A stretch of DNA of 64,000 nt from Asterias rubens (lineage: Eukaryota; Echinodermata; Asteroidea; Forcipulatida; Asteriidae). The position numbers were made by a program, and so were the translations under genes. Positions 22,968 through 47,310 of the stretch are shown here, piece after piece. The DNA is taken from positions 496,001 through 560,000 of the forward strand of contig NC_047081.1 of the NCBI RefSeq assembly GCF_902459465.1. Reading direction: 5' to 3'. The notes under the pieces are model-generated. The model was not told the origin of the DNA. It searched no databases and was given only the letters and a program-made list of their open reading frames with translations. Position 1 is the stretch's first letter. Each line of letters starts with the position of its first letter.

Positions 22968-25270
22968 TTAAAATAGCCATGTACACGCATTTTTTCTCCA
23001 CAAAACACGATTAAACTACAGAGTCCTTAAAAAGACAGCTACTCTCCAAACAATGATAATTTCTGTAACCGACTTTTGATTTTGTAAATTAGTTCTACAC
23101 TTATTGCAGCCCATAAGTTGTACAACATTGCACTGTTACTAATTTGTTTATTTATCTATTTATTTATTTATTTAAAGATCTCTATACAGGATACAAAAAT
23201 CAGCACACCAGCTGTATAACATTGTGGTCCTGTGTAATAAAAAAAAGGAAAAAGGAAAACATTTTTATTAAAAACAAAACAAAATACAAACAGTAAGAGT
23301 AAAACGATTTTACAAAAAAAAAAAAAAACAAGTAGAACAACATTTATGGCTGTATAACTGTTGCATGTTCACGTGATGATCACACAAGCCGTATACATGT
23401 AGCCGTAAATGATTCATTCGGAAACGGCCAAAGACTGGCCGGTTGTTATAGCGCCCTCTGAGGTTCAACAGAGCCATGAAATTGGGCCCAGATACCTAAG
23501 TGGATTTTTTTGAGTTCTGAGCATTAGAGGCCAAAGTTTGATTTAAAACAAATCTTTCGTGGTAGAAAAACCAAGTGACATAACGCAAAACAAAAAGAGC
23601 TAAACTCGCAGTGAATTTCTGTGAACCAAATATATTTGAAAGGCAAGGGATATTGTTCGTCATTGGCGAAATAATTTGCTCTATAATTTTTGACTTCAAA
23701 CTTTTGGCACTTCGAATTATACTCGGCCAAGAACATTGCCCTAATTTGCCCAAAAACATATAGCAGGGCACCTGTTCCAGAATGGAGTCTGTCCGAGTGA
23801 CTTGGAGATATTGTTTGCGCGGGAACATTGAGTATTTAGCATCTAGCATTGGTTGCTATGGATACCTACTTTAGCGGCATGCGTCTATCGATAATATTGA
23901 TTAGCGCCCTCTCGTGAATGAAATATCAGTTCAACGCCCTTTAATTGTTCAACACTCTTGAATATAAATATAGATTTATTTTTAAAGCAGATGAAAACAA
24001 AGTCCCTTCAAGTTCAACCATCTTTCACTCACCCCTCCTCAGAGAAAAATCCCCAACCAAACCAAAAACCAACAACCCCGAACTAAAAAATATAAAAGAG
24101 CATAACAATGTTTGAAAAGTTCATCACGTTTGCTGCAATCAATCTAATGGCTAATGGTTTTGGCTTTTGTTTATGCGTTATTTACTTCATAACAAGAACA
24201 AAAAATAGCAAGAATAAGATCAAGAAACAGGAAAAGAGCTAGATCAAACACAACAACGAGAACAACACTAAGAACAAGAACAAGAACTAGAATATAAAAT
24301 ACACTAACTGCACACTATGCAAAATAACACTGCAACAACACGGACATCACAGTTGCAGGTCCTTGTTTGATAAGACAAGTACCACTTTCTTAAGCAGCAC
24401 GTTTCTGCTTATCAGATATTGGAGATGTAAACGCCTAGAATTGGTACATCTTTCAAGGATCTTCTTGCAAGGATGTTCTCATGAATATGCAAAATCTCCC
24501 CGTCATGGAGCAATGGGATTGGCTGGTATTGCTTACCGATTTGCCCAACGCAGTGATCATCAAAGATGGGTGACTTATTGTGTGTATGAACTTGGATGAT
24601 AGATGGCATCTCAAAGACGATTCAGTCTTTGGTAATGTTAGGCCACCGAACATTGGCCAAGACATGAACCCAAAGTGCAAGTGACCACCACAGATACGCA
24701 TGTGCATAGTTTGACGCGTTTCACTTCACGCATGCGCCCTCGCGCAATACGAGCACGATGGCAGCAGAAGAAAAATAAATGGAGTCAAAAGGCTTTACAG
24801 AATTCCCAGCGAAGTTAATTTAAATCCAGATCATATGCTCATGTGTAAACCACTCACATTGCAGCGCGAATCTCTCTTTATACTTTTTTATTTCACGAGA
24901 GGGTCTTGTGTTCCGAAAAGAGGGTATTTTTTTCCCAGATGAAATTAGCCGACTGCTGGCCAGCCCCTTTGCGTTAAAGACCCTCACTGACGAACCGGTT
25001 CTCACCAACACGCACGTGCACGACGAAGAGCTGATACCTCAAACAAAACGTAAAGTTTGGTGTGTTTGGATTTGGCGCAGTGGGCTTGACGAGCTAGCGG
25101 GGGTTTAAGTGCTGAGCCTCGGCCCATAAGTTGGCTCTTTATCCCTTGGCTTTCGTACTTGCCTCGTTTTGCACCGACTCAGCTAAGCCGGGGGAAGCTG
25201 GTCGTCTGAAGTCCCCCTAATCTTTCTTGATCATCTAGGCACCGAGTTTGTGTGGGCTATTGGCAATACT

Positions 25271-36963
<11,693 letters not shown>

Positions 36964-37429
36964 TACTACTAGTCTCACCTCAAGGACTATTCCATTCTGC
37001 TTGTAGCTTCAGGAGAAGCATTCAGCTCACAGACGATGGCATCGTTAGGCCGCCGTAGGATTACTATAGTTACGGTTGGCTTACAGAAGCCTGCGTCCTT
37101 TTAAAGTGGACTTGGGTTGGAGTCCAACCTCACCCAGCAGAACACTGTTTGATGTAAACCAGTATTCACAGAACCAGACTACAGTATTTTTAGTCTAGAG
37201 TAACGTAGACTCCTGTCCAGGCTGAAACCAATTATTACATTTATCACAACCTACAACTGTACAACGCCAATGGCGAATACTAACGTTCATGATATAAAAA
37301 GAGGCCACACTTATTATAATAGTTTGAATGCACTTTATTGAAATAAGAGAAAAGGAAACTCTTCCTTTGGCTGTGACTGAATCAAGCAACTTGAGCTAAG
37401 GCTACGGACGGTGTCAGAGGCAATTGTGT

Positions 37430-37875
37430 CCACCATGCAATACTGTCCGCTCCGGACACTTTTGCACATGCAATCGTGTCCGGGGCTATGCAAAAAACGT
37501 CCCGGCGGACGCGTACATGACTGTACATGTATGTGCGCGCGTAAGCGAGCGTGCATGCACTGAACCTACGTATATGCAGCATGTATATTCACGTATTTTA
37601 TGATTGCAGCGAATACTCAATGGCCGAACATTTCCCATGTCATTCATGATTTGCACTTAGCTTGTAAACAAAATGGCGAACGTGTTCCGTCGACCAAGGG
37701 CGTTAAATTTACTGCAAGGACGGTTTTGCAAGGGGGCGGACACAACTGCATATGCAAATGTGTCCGGGCGGACACGATATGCATTATGCAGCAGCGTCCG
37801 GGCGGACACGATTGCATATGCAAAACCGTCCGGCTGACATTATTGCATATGCAATAATGTCCTCCGGATAGTATT
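37430..37875. repeat. cluster of degenerate palindromic units with TTGCATATGCAA cores
   Basis: Units of the form GGCGGACACGATTGCATATG ... GTCCGGGC occur at 37737-37770, 37769-37802 and 37800-37833. A 26-bp perfect palindrome follows at 37836-37861, with weaker relatives at 37445-37510. Cores include ATGCAAAT, the octamer word. Confidence 0.8.
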
Positions 37876-37984
37876 GCATAGAGGACATAATTGCATGCGA
37901 CAACAGCCGTTGGACGCTGCAGTGACCGTACAAGAATATTTAGTTTTTTTGGGGCTGAAATTCTATTTGTGTATAACGAAGGAA

Positions 37985-38050
37985 ACTTAACTAGAGTGGG
38001 ATTTGAACCAATCACCTCCGGATTAATCCGACCTGCCTAATGTCTGTCAA
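37985..38050 (-). mobile_element. tRNA-derived SINE fragment, minus strand
   Basis: On the minus strand GGATTAATCCGGAGG then GGTTCAAATCCCACTCTAGTT, with a B-box like that of the copies at 25946 and 40478. Confidence 0.6.
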
Positions 38051-38357
38051 CATTTTGGAGGTGCCAGTCAGAAAAGCAAAACATTCAAACTGGGAAATAG
38101 ACTGGTTCTATGTTTTAATAATGGTGTTATGATCATTCAGCTACACAGGGAAGCAAACATTGATTACAACAGTGCAAAAATACGTGCACACATTTCCGTA
38201 TCCTGCCACCACTTTTACATTCGCAATGAAATAAACTAGAATCTATTAGACTCATGAGATGTTTACGCTCCTTTTGGTAAAAATGGGTTTCAAAAGTTGT
38301 GGCAGATCGGAAATCTTTCCACAACAGTTGAATTTTTAGTAAAACTATTACACTTAC

Positions 38358-38549
38358 TTTCAATAGACGTCTCGCTAATAAGGGTAGCGAGCCCCTCTTG
38401 GTACCCGAGCTGACTCCCTGGACCCCCGTAGGTAGCAGCTGAAACATCCTTGCCCAGTTTACGGACCGTAAGAATTGACATAAAAACAGAGCTTCTTCGC
38501 ATGTGTTGATGCTATGTTTGCCCCTGTAGTCTCTCCATCGAGCCGCCAT
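38358..38549 (-). other. candidate first coding exon of an unknown minus-strand gene
   Basis: An ATGGCGGCT start gives 64 codons (MAARWRDYRGKHSINTCEEA...) that end exactly at AAA/GTAAGT. A second frame is also open over 38358-38502, so the reading frame is uncertain. I recognise no domain and found no following exon. It could be chance. Confidence 0.22.
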
Positions 38550-38782
38550 TCAATCACTCGACACTTAAACTCAAATGGCGATACTAGAGTATAGTTTTTA
38601 TCCCAAACTTGTTGACATTTCTAATGCTCTCAAGCTTTCCTAACACAAGTCTCGTCTGTTTACCATTTGAATGGGTACCAGTCTGCTTGACTGTCGGAAT
38701 TACAATACCAAAGATTATAGAGCGCTCTATAATCTTTGACAATACCCAGTTACAGCACTTAAGCAATGCGGTAAACAAACCG

Positions 38783-38790
38783 TGACGTCA
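38783..38790. promoter_or_regulatory. perfect CRE, TGACGTCA
   Basis: An eight-base palindromic CREB/ATF site between two divergent ATGGCG starts (38549 minus, 38829 plus). Motif match only. Confidence 0.4.
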
Positions 38791-38828
38791 TCAGGTCAGG
38801 GGTCAATTCAAACGTCTGAAGACACACA

Positions 38829-38927
38829 ATGGCGTCTTTCTCCCAAACGCCCATCACTGATATGACCACGGCCACATTTATTGGAGCTGCTAAAGCAAAA
38901 AGCATGCTTATCTGGGTTTTTTTTTAG
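38829..38927 (+). other. small ORF, 32 residues, unknown
   Basis: ATGGCGTCTTTC start coding MASFSQTPITDMTTATFIGA then AKAKSMLIWVFF. The composition is more protein-like than nearby ORFs, but there is no donor-supported continuation and no recognised family. Confidence 0.2.
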
Positions 38928-39539
38928 GATACCAGTTAATGTCTACATGACATGGTATTTTGGCTGGTATAAACACTTTCTTTGGAAGCCGTTTTTCGAA
39001 ATTAGAGGCAAATCCAACAATTTTTTAATAAACCTTATTGAATGAATCCAAATGAATGAATGAGTGAAATATGCTTTAATTATTAATTTGCTTTTAATTA
39101 AGACGTATCTTAGTGTACACCAAAAGGGGATTTGTTTTGTTTTGGTGTTAATAACTCAACGCTAGGTGGCAGCATACACACTTTGTACAGCACCCACCCT
39201 CTATATCTAATTTTTAATAACTACATTTGTGTATATATTTGTAATTAATGCTTCATTATTTGTGATGACTTTATAGAAATGTCCGTTTTGTGCTATAGAC
39301 TGAAATGTAAATGAAAGTGGTTTGATTTAAGAGTTCGATGAATAGTAACAATAGAATTGATTGTTTTGGTATTTTTCCGGTGTCCATAAGCCCTTAGTTG
39401 GTATGTTGCTCATTAGTAGAACCTATCTAGATGTAACACCAATCATTGCCAAAGGTTGTGGATGTCAAATGTACTTGTTTATTGCAATATTTCAAAAAGA
39501 TTCTGCATCAGGATGATAGCAGTTTATTTCAGAGTTTTT

Positions 39540-39705
39540 AAAGGTGACAGCCGTCGATTTCACCTTTAGGATTAATCTTAGGACTTAAAACGAGTAAGGT
39601 ACATATCCATAGACGTTAGGACTCATTGAACCCATCCCAAGTTAGGACTAGTCACTCATCCTAACTCGAGATAAGATTAATCCTAGCGTTTTGTGAAATC
39701 TGCTG
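39540..39705. repeat. family C inverted-repeat element
   Basis: CAGCCGTCGATTTCACCTTTAGG at the left and TTTTGTGAAATCTGCTG at the right, with the same AGATAAGATTAATCCTA inner arm. Confidence 0.82.
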
Positions 39706-40477
39706 CGGGTTAAATGTTCGGTCGATTTGATCCGAAAATTTTGATTTAAATTTAAATAGCCAATTTGTTTTTATAAATTCGAGAAAGTTAAATCCATTAA
39801 GCTGTTGCACAAAAAAAGTAATCCAACGATGATAATTTGGAATTAATTAAAAAACCTATTGTTGGAATCCAAACATTATCCCACGATGTTTGCCTGTTGC
39901 CTGTAATTTGAGCATTGTCCGTGGCATAATATAGGCATGTATGTTTCTCCTTTGGTTCTGTACCATCCGTCAAAACTCGTTCGGTAAAACCAATTAGTAA
40001 AACAACAAAGCAAACAAATTTGAGGGAACTTTTATAGGTTTGTGGTTTACTTTGTATTTTTGATAAAATCCTAAATCAGCAAAAAGCAATATTTGATGAT
40101 TATCTCAAAACCTTTAATCTTTGTTCCCCAAAATTTTATTATAAATCAATAAAACCGATTGAAACTAAAAAGACGGGCATCTAATTAATTAGGCACATTT
40201 TGTGCGGGGTCGAATCTTTTACTTGTGTAGATTGTGTCATTGTTTAAATATTGTTGATAAGGCTGAAATAAAAGATTAATACTAAGATGTATTCATTGAC
40301 AATCAATCGCAAGTATTCTTTATTTTCTCAACGTCTGGTGTATAACTAAACTCATGTAGTTTTCCTTTTATAACTCGAGTATCTAACAAACAAGCAACAT
40401 TACAAGTTTCCCCCATCAATTTCAGCAAATTAGCGTCAAATTTAAACGTCGATTTCTGATTCGTTTTTGAGCAAAAT

Positions 40478-40560
40478 TGGTTCGAATCCCACTCTAGTCA
40501 ATTTTGTGTAAAACACCAAAAATCATTTCAAAATTTACCCAGTCAGTTTCCCTTGTGTTT
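40478..40560 (+). mobile_element. SINE fragment
   Basis: GGTTCGAATCCCACTCTAGTC (B-box and tail) then TTTACCCAGTCAGTTTCCCT, the same tail phrase seen inverted at 25808 and 31712. Confidence 0.65.
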
Positions 40561-42432
40561 ATATTGACATAATAAATTAGCTGGATTTTTGAATGCAGCT
40601 CAAATTTTGCACCAGACTAAAGCACATACCTGTACTTAAGGTTCAGTGGTGGGGCTACATTTAGGTACAAGTTTGGGGCTATATTAGGGGTATTGGTTAC
40701 ACTAGGGTACAGGCTACATTAAAGTTTACCCTTAGCCAAGCCATTTAATGAAGTAATAAACAAAGTTGAGAAATAAAGAATTACAAACTTAATGAAACAA
40801 AGATGCAAAATAATAAAGAAATTGCCACAAAAAAAGAGTAAGGAATAAAGAACCAACCAAATAATCAATAAAGAACTAAAGGAATCATGATTTGCACCCA
40901 TTTTGCTTGCTCGTTTTGCGAAATCTCTTGTCGCAAACGAAAACTAAAGTTAACAATCATGAAGGAATCTTCATATCGTTTCGCCTACTCTTTAAATGAA
41001 CAATCAACTCAAAGTCGCATAGTCCGTCCGTCAACATGTAATTAAAGTGACTTGGAGGCAAATTATTGAAGTAAGAATGCATGAAAGTGAAATTGTCCGC
41101 TCATTTGCCAAAAATGACAGAAAGAACTTCTTCTAGGAATTCTTTTGTAAGAAACTTAACAAGTAGTTGTTTAACCAATCTTAAGCCTGCGATTCCATCC
41201 TTAAACCCCCGTTTTTGAATGAAACTTCTCAGCGTGAATACAATTATATAAAAAACTGTCGCCAATGGCTAAACAACTTCTTTGATGTCATGTTTCAAAA
41301 ACCTGAGCCTATTTTACTCATCAGCTTATAATCTGTCGAGAAAGAAACATCTTTGAAGTCTTCCGTCACCATGCCAGCGAGATTACGGGATAAGGGTCAT
41401 CCCTCAGACTCCGGGCCCTAGGAACATTCTGCCAAGCTTCTCGTCCCTTAAATCGCGACCCTAGCGCCGGACGTCGCTCTCCCCTATCCCCCATGTCAGA
41501 GAGTCACCTGCTCGTTTTTTACGCATTGGTTTTAGAGCTGGGGGAATTAACAGCACATCTGCTTGCGAAATCCATAAGAAATGGCTTCATTTAAAGCACC
41601 CCATTCGTCTATTTTCCCAATGTCTTCACTACAGCGCGAACTCTCTGACCAGTGCCCGGCATAATCATGAATACAAATTACACTTTGAGAAAGAAGAAAA
41701 CGGGGCATGAATTCTCAAGTTTGTTTCTTTTGAGCTCAGGGGGTGAATGACTTCGGGGTTCAGAAACATGATTGAGTTTTGTCACAAGCGGAGTTTTCGT
41801 AACTTTGATTGATTTTGTTTCTGTTTTGTGTACTGGTCTAAGTGCACTGTATGCTAACCCAAACGCCTTCTGTCAAGCTTATAAACACATCTCAAGAATA
41901 CCTTAGTGGTTTTTGTTTGTTGGGTGGCTGACATTACACGGCAACAACTATATCAATTTCATTCTGAACGCCTTCCCTGCGGTGGTCCTTAGGGGTCGAG
42001 GAGCGAAAGCACTGACGGGGCGCTCGGTCAATTCTCCCCCGCGTTTCAAAGCCTTAGTTACCCCTTCATCACCCAACATTGCCGTACTATGTATCATTTT
42101 GTTCACTCCCGAATTCCTTGTGTACGTTGATCGCCACGTGCCGGGGTCCCGGTCCGGCACGTGGGCACCTTGCGTACCAGTCGCTTCCATTGTTTCCTAG
42201 TCATTTATGGTAGATAGTTGATGAACGAGGCGGATGATTCGTTGGGACTTTTAGTAGAGTCGACCCCGGCGAGTGGACTTCTTCCAATCGGTAAAACCCG
42301 ACCGATGTCGAGACGAAAATCTAAAACAAGAATAATATTTGTTGTTAAAACAGTTTTTTTTTTAAATAGATTTTTAGCTTTTGCAAACAACTTACCAACC
42401 AGAAGGAATTATGGTATGAATGCAAAAAATAG

Positions 42433-42822
42433 TTAAAGGAACACGTTGCCTTGGATCGGTCGAGTTGGTCTTTGGAAAGCGTTTGTAACCGGTTGTAATA
42501 AAATGCATATGGTTGGAAAGATGATAGTAAAAGTAGAATATAATGATCCACACAAACACGCCTCAGAAATTGCACGGTTTTCCTTTTACCTCGTCGACTA
42601 ACACGGTCGGCCATTTAGTGGAGTCAAATGTTGACTAAAAAAATGGCCGACCGTGTTAGTACGCAAAGTAAAAGGAAAACCGTGCAACTTCGAGGCAAAC
42701 TTGTGTTGATCATTGTATTCTACTTTTTAAACATCTTTCCAACCATATGCATTTCATAACAGACGGTTATAAAGGCTTTATATAGACCAACTCGTCCGAT
42801 CCAAGGCAACGTGTTCCTTTAA
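42433..42822. mobile_element. family F fold-back element, 390 bp, TTAA ends
   Basis: TTAA at 42433-42436 and 42819-42822. AGGAACACGTTGCCTTGGAT at the left is exactly inverted at the right. The inner arms (AAGTAAAAGGAAAACCGTG and AATGGCCGACCGTGTTAG) pair through most of the element. No ORF. A near-complete hairpin. Confidence 0.93.
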
Positions 42823-45028
42823 TGGCCTGAAGTTTGGACCCTAGCAGAGTCTTTCTCGAAGGCTCAAAAGCCTTTCTCAAAAAAATCTTTCTTGTGTGGA
42901 CATTATACATTTTGGGTGATAAGATACGGTGAACTTAACCCTCCCAAAAATCTAAAAGGATTGCTTTGCGCTCAAATAAATAGGCCAGAAACCATAATCA
43001 GACATTATTTATTTTATTGAAAAGTTGAATCTGCCAGATATAAAAATGCTGCCTTGAGGGCGAACTCATACTAAAATGGTTCATAAAAAAATCGTTGTTT
43101 TCCTCTAGAATTATGAGTCTACGCTAAACCTCACCTGTATGCTGAGGATGCTGACCATACTGCTCTCACTGTGTTTTCATCGAATCGACCATCAGTGCTC
43201 ATCAGCTTGACCTGTAAGAAAATATGAATTTTGTTGAGGCATTTATTTATTGCATCGAAGTTTATTTTATGCCTTTAAAGGCAGTGGACACTATTGGTAA
43301 ATATTCAAAATAATTATTGGCATAAAACCTTACTTGGTATGAGTAATGGGGAGAGGTTGATAGTATACAACATTGTGAGAAACGGCTCCTTCTGAAGTGA
43401 CATAGTTTTCGAGAAAGATGTAATTTTCCACGAATTTGATTTCGATACCTCTGCTTTAGAATTTGAGGTCTCGAAATCAAGCATCTGAAAGCACATAACT
43501 TCGTGTGACAAGGGTGTTTTTTCTTTCATAATTATCTCGCAACTTCGACAACCAATTGAGCTCAAATTTTCACAGGTTTGTTGTTTTATGCATATGTTGA
43601 GATACACCAAGTGAGAAGACTGGACTTTGACAATTACCAATAGTGTACAGAGTCTTTAAGAGTCCTAACATCTAAACACCAAACTTTTAGTCACCAATGT
43701 CCACATGGAGGCGCTGTAACTAAAAACACTGAAGCCTAAAAGGATATCCCGGGCTTTCTTAACAATTCCATTTTAATTACCTATTAAATATCAGAGAATA
43801 CTTGATATTCATGGAGACCCACACAGAAGAAAAAGAAGGGGGGTCAGTCAAAATAGAAAGCCAGCTGAATTAGAGAGTTTATATCCCCTCTCACAAACAA
43901 ATTTGCGCGCCGAAATTGTTGGACGGATCAGAAATGCCAGAGATTCAATTTACACGATCGATGGCTGGTTTTAAATGGTTTTAACCGGTCTACTCCGGTC
44001 TCATTTAGACGTACTCTGAGATGAAGCAATTGTAATCCGCTAAAGCCCCAGCAAGCGGTCGCTAAATCTCTCTTCTATTCGTAGAAGTCTTCTTATTACC
44101 GTATACGTTTCATTTTAAACACTTGCAGGCAACTGACTGAACACACCGCTGTTTTATATTGCGATGCTGTGGGGTATAAATATTCCAATTCGATTTTACC
44201 GGGCGATCGCTTTAATAGCTGAGTTCATTCTTTGAAAAATACAGAAGTTATCATCACAATATTCTCTATCGAAAATAAAACACATCTCAAAAATTAATGT
44301 TGCTTTACATTTTAACTTTTGGGAAACTTGGGTGCAAAAGAGATAACTATTTTGACGAAACCTGTTTCTGGATATAAACATAATTTTCAGTCAGCCATTG
44401 CTCATTTTTTATAGTTAGTCTTTTATAAAACGGACATGGTAGGCCTATTTTTTACACAACTTAATTATACAATATTATATTGTCTTCGAAAAACAAAACT
44501 AAGAGCCATAACTTTAAATAAGTTTGCTTCACAATTAACTTTGGGACAGCTTGAAGGCGAAATCGACAATTACCAGTCTATACGATTAAGTTTACCAACC
44601 CAAGTTATACATAATTGAAAATTCTCTTCAGTTTGAAAAAGTGAGGACAAAATTTTTTGACTTTCCAAAGTCACGAAAGAGCAGTCTGCTGAAGTAAGTC
44701 CCCTCGGTTTCTTAACCTTTCCTGCCTTTTACAAAACATAGTCTAATTTCTTTCGACCGCTAGCGACAGACGAACCCACAACAAAATGAAAAACGAAAAT
44801 CCCTGGCTTTTCCCGCCAATTTCTCCACCTGCCCTTTCCGGAAGTGTCGGAAATGAACGGAGGAAGAGGCCAACTGGTGGAGCAGGCATGTGTTGATAAA
44901 GTGGCATGAAATGACAACCCGTATGGAAGCCGGTCAGTCGTAAAACACCACTGACAGTTGCAGGTCATTGTGCAGCGTGACCATTTGTCACCTTAGCCTT
45001 CGACAGGTGGGCGAGGGGTTATCGGTTA
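42823..45028. other. non-coding, no gene recognised
   Basis: Contains an intact family A element (43275-43658). The remainder is AT-rich with short ORFs of no recognisable product. Confidence 0.55.
43275..43658 (+). mobile_element. family A fold-back element, intact
   Basis: Flanked by TTAA. The left end AAAGGCAGTGGACACTATTGG and right end CCAATAGTGTACAGAGTCTTT are inverted. Very similar to the copy at 27341, which suggests fairly recent spread. Confidence 0.9.
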
Positions 45029-45290
45029 TGATTGGTTGAATGTTGTATGCAGTTTCTTAGTTAGGATATAACGGTAGCTCTGATTGGTTGGATGGCCAGG
45101 TGGTTGATCACGTTTTGATTTGTCATCGTCTGCGATTGGTTGATTGTTAGTTAGTATCTATTGGCAGCTCTGATTGGTTGGATGGCTAGGTGGTGGATCA
45201 CACGTAGATGTTTCATCGTCTGTGATTGGTTGATTGTTTTGTAAAGCTTCTTAGTTAGTACGTAACGGTAGCTCTGATTGGTTGGTTGGC
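45029..45290 (+). repeat. tandem array with six GATTGGTT (CCAAT-box) words
   Basis: GATTGGTT at 45030, 45082, 45134, 45172, 45224 and 45276. Steps are 52, 52, 38, 52 and 52. Two alternating contexts (CTCTGATTGGTTGGATGG and TCGTCTGTGATTGGTTGATTG) show a composite unit. Confidence 0.9.
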
Positions 45291-45295
45291 TCGGG

Positions 45296-45432
45296 TGGAT
45301 TTCACAAAGAGTTAAGACTAGTCTTATCTCGAGTTAGGGCGAGTTACTTGTCTTAACTTAGAACTAGCCTTAAGTTTGTAATAACTATCTCCCAAAGTTA
45401 GGACTACTCCCAGATCTTTGTAAAAACCGACC
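45296..45432. repeat. family C element, diverged
   Basis: GGATTTCACAAAGAGTTAAGAC at the left. The right end AGATCTTTGTAAAAACCGACC is its degraded inverse. Confidence 0.7.
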
Positions 45433-46818
45433 CTAGCTGGTGGATCACGCGTTTATTGAAGTTTTGAAACATATTGTAGTCCTTTTTAATCATGTAATTT
45501 TGTATTATGTATTAAATATTAAGCTTAAATCAAATTGAATTGAATTGAATAACATATTCATGTATAATACGGGTAGCAACGCAAATAAATAAATAAATAA
45601 ATATCTTCTTAAATTAATTCGTTTTAAATCTCTTTTATTTGTGCTGAATCCTTTTCGAACGCCAACACAAGCTATAATATCAAAACCGGATATGAGTTTA
45701 AGAAAACGAGAAAAACAAAACTTGAAGGTAAAACAGGAAGCGAAAAGAATACATGCAGCCCACTTTTTATTAAAAGGGCACTCGTTACTAAAAAAGAAAT
45801 AGCCCTCGAATCACTAAATCATCCGCGAAAAACACAGCAGGGAGGAAGGATGGAGGGCAAAAATTTAAAGAGAGAAAATGGATCCATTTAGGCAAAGAAA
45901 ACAAACACGCAGTGAATATTACGTGCAAGGTTCGCTCTTGCATGCCTTCAATCTCGACCAAATCACAATCTTTCGTCCTCCAATGAAATTTAATTCACCG
46001 TGAACAAGTTAATAGCTCTTGGCGTGCGTTTTCATTTACGGACAACTGAAGTAAATCGTTGAGAGCTTTGCAGTAATGGGTAGGGGATTTGGGAAGCCCT
46101 CGACTCGTATGGCTTCGGTGTTTTGAAGAAGAGAAAAGGGGCGGGGAGAATTTTAGGTCTCGGGTTTTTTGTTGTTCAGTTTTGTCTTCTTCGGATGTAA
46201 AGGGGAAAAAACCCAGCTCTTAATGTGATCGGACGGGGGTGCATCAACTTATCACTGGGTCTCTAACAAAGTCTGTCAGGTGGATTTATTTGGCAACCGT
46301 ATTAAAGTTGACCCTGGTTTTTAAAATAGGATGACCTTAAAATGAGTAACTTTTTTTTAAAAGGTGCGAAACAAAACGAAATCCGCGGTCGTTTGCTCAC
46401 GTTTTTTCTTAAAACCTCTTTGAATAAGAAAGAACTTCTATTTTGCTGGCTTTTAAGAAAAATAGTTTGGGGTAATCGAGGTATCCTAAGAAGTTAGGAT
46501 AACGTTTAACCTTGCATTGTGACAAGTTTTAGTGTGTGGTTTTGCAAATCTTTTGCATTCAGGTTGGACAAGGTTAATTGATTTATTATGCATAGTCACA
46601 ATGGCACCTATTAGGCAAATATCGCTACAAGGGCAGACAGATTATTCTGTAGCAAAACAACAATTTGAAATTTTATGATTTCTTTTTTTTTCAAAAGGTA
46701 AAATGGCGTATGCTAACTTATGTATATTTACTAACCAAAACCAAAGTGGATGGAGAGTGCACTCGAAAAAGACAAGGGCACTAAGTAGGCCGGCTTGTTT
46801 CTGGTTTTCTATCATAGA
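45433..46818. other. non-coding, no gene recognised
   Basis: AT-rich, with an (AAAT)n run at about 45584-45602. No supported feature otherwise. Confidence 0.5.
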
Positions 46819-46826
46819 ACAAGAAC

Positions 46827-47310
<484 letters not shown>

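Larger units (their letters stand above)
21614..25270. other. divergent intergenic region between the aminopeptidase and pitx
   Basis: About 3.7 kb separates the two start codons. It includes a partial family A copy (22022-22300), a 50-bp-type tandem repeat (22790-22967), an ATTT run (about 23153-23175) and AAGAAC-rich simple sequence (about 24220-24290). The last 450 bp before pitx are GC-richer, with no convincing TATA box. Both promoters must lie here. Confidence 0.7.
36964..39160. other. pitx 3' flank
   Basis: Holds the probable 3' UTR, an octamer-like palindrome cluster (37430-37875), a SINE tail, and a candidate small divergent promoter at 38550-38828. AATAAA at 38230-38235 is the first canonical signal I found on the plus strand. 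Confidence 0.5.
39161..42432. other. non-coding, no gene recognised
   Basis: AT-rich. It contains one CTAGGTGGCAGCA word (39162-39174), a family C element (39540-39705), a SINE fragment (40478-40560), a GC-richer block (41370-41520) and an E-box inverted repeat (42135-42163). Confidence 0.55.

Noticed and set aside
41948..42190. 80-residue minus-strand ORF (MEATGTQGAHVPDRD...)
   Set aside because: Built around the E-box inverted repeat. No splice sites, domain or neighbouring exon support.
43262..43640. Minus-strand ORFs of 72-108 residues
   Set aside because: Lie wholly within the family A fold-back element. Similar frames recur in its other copies.
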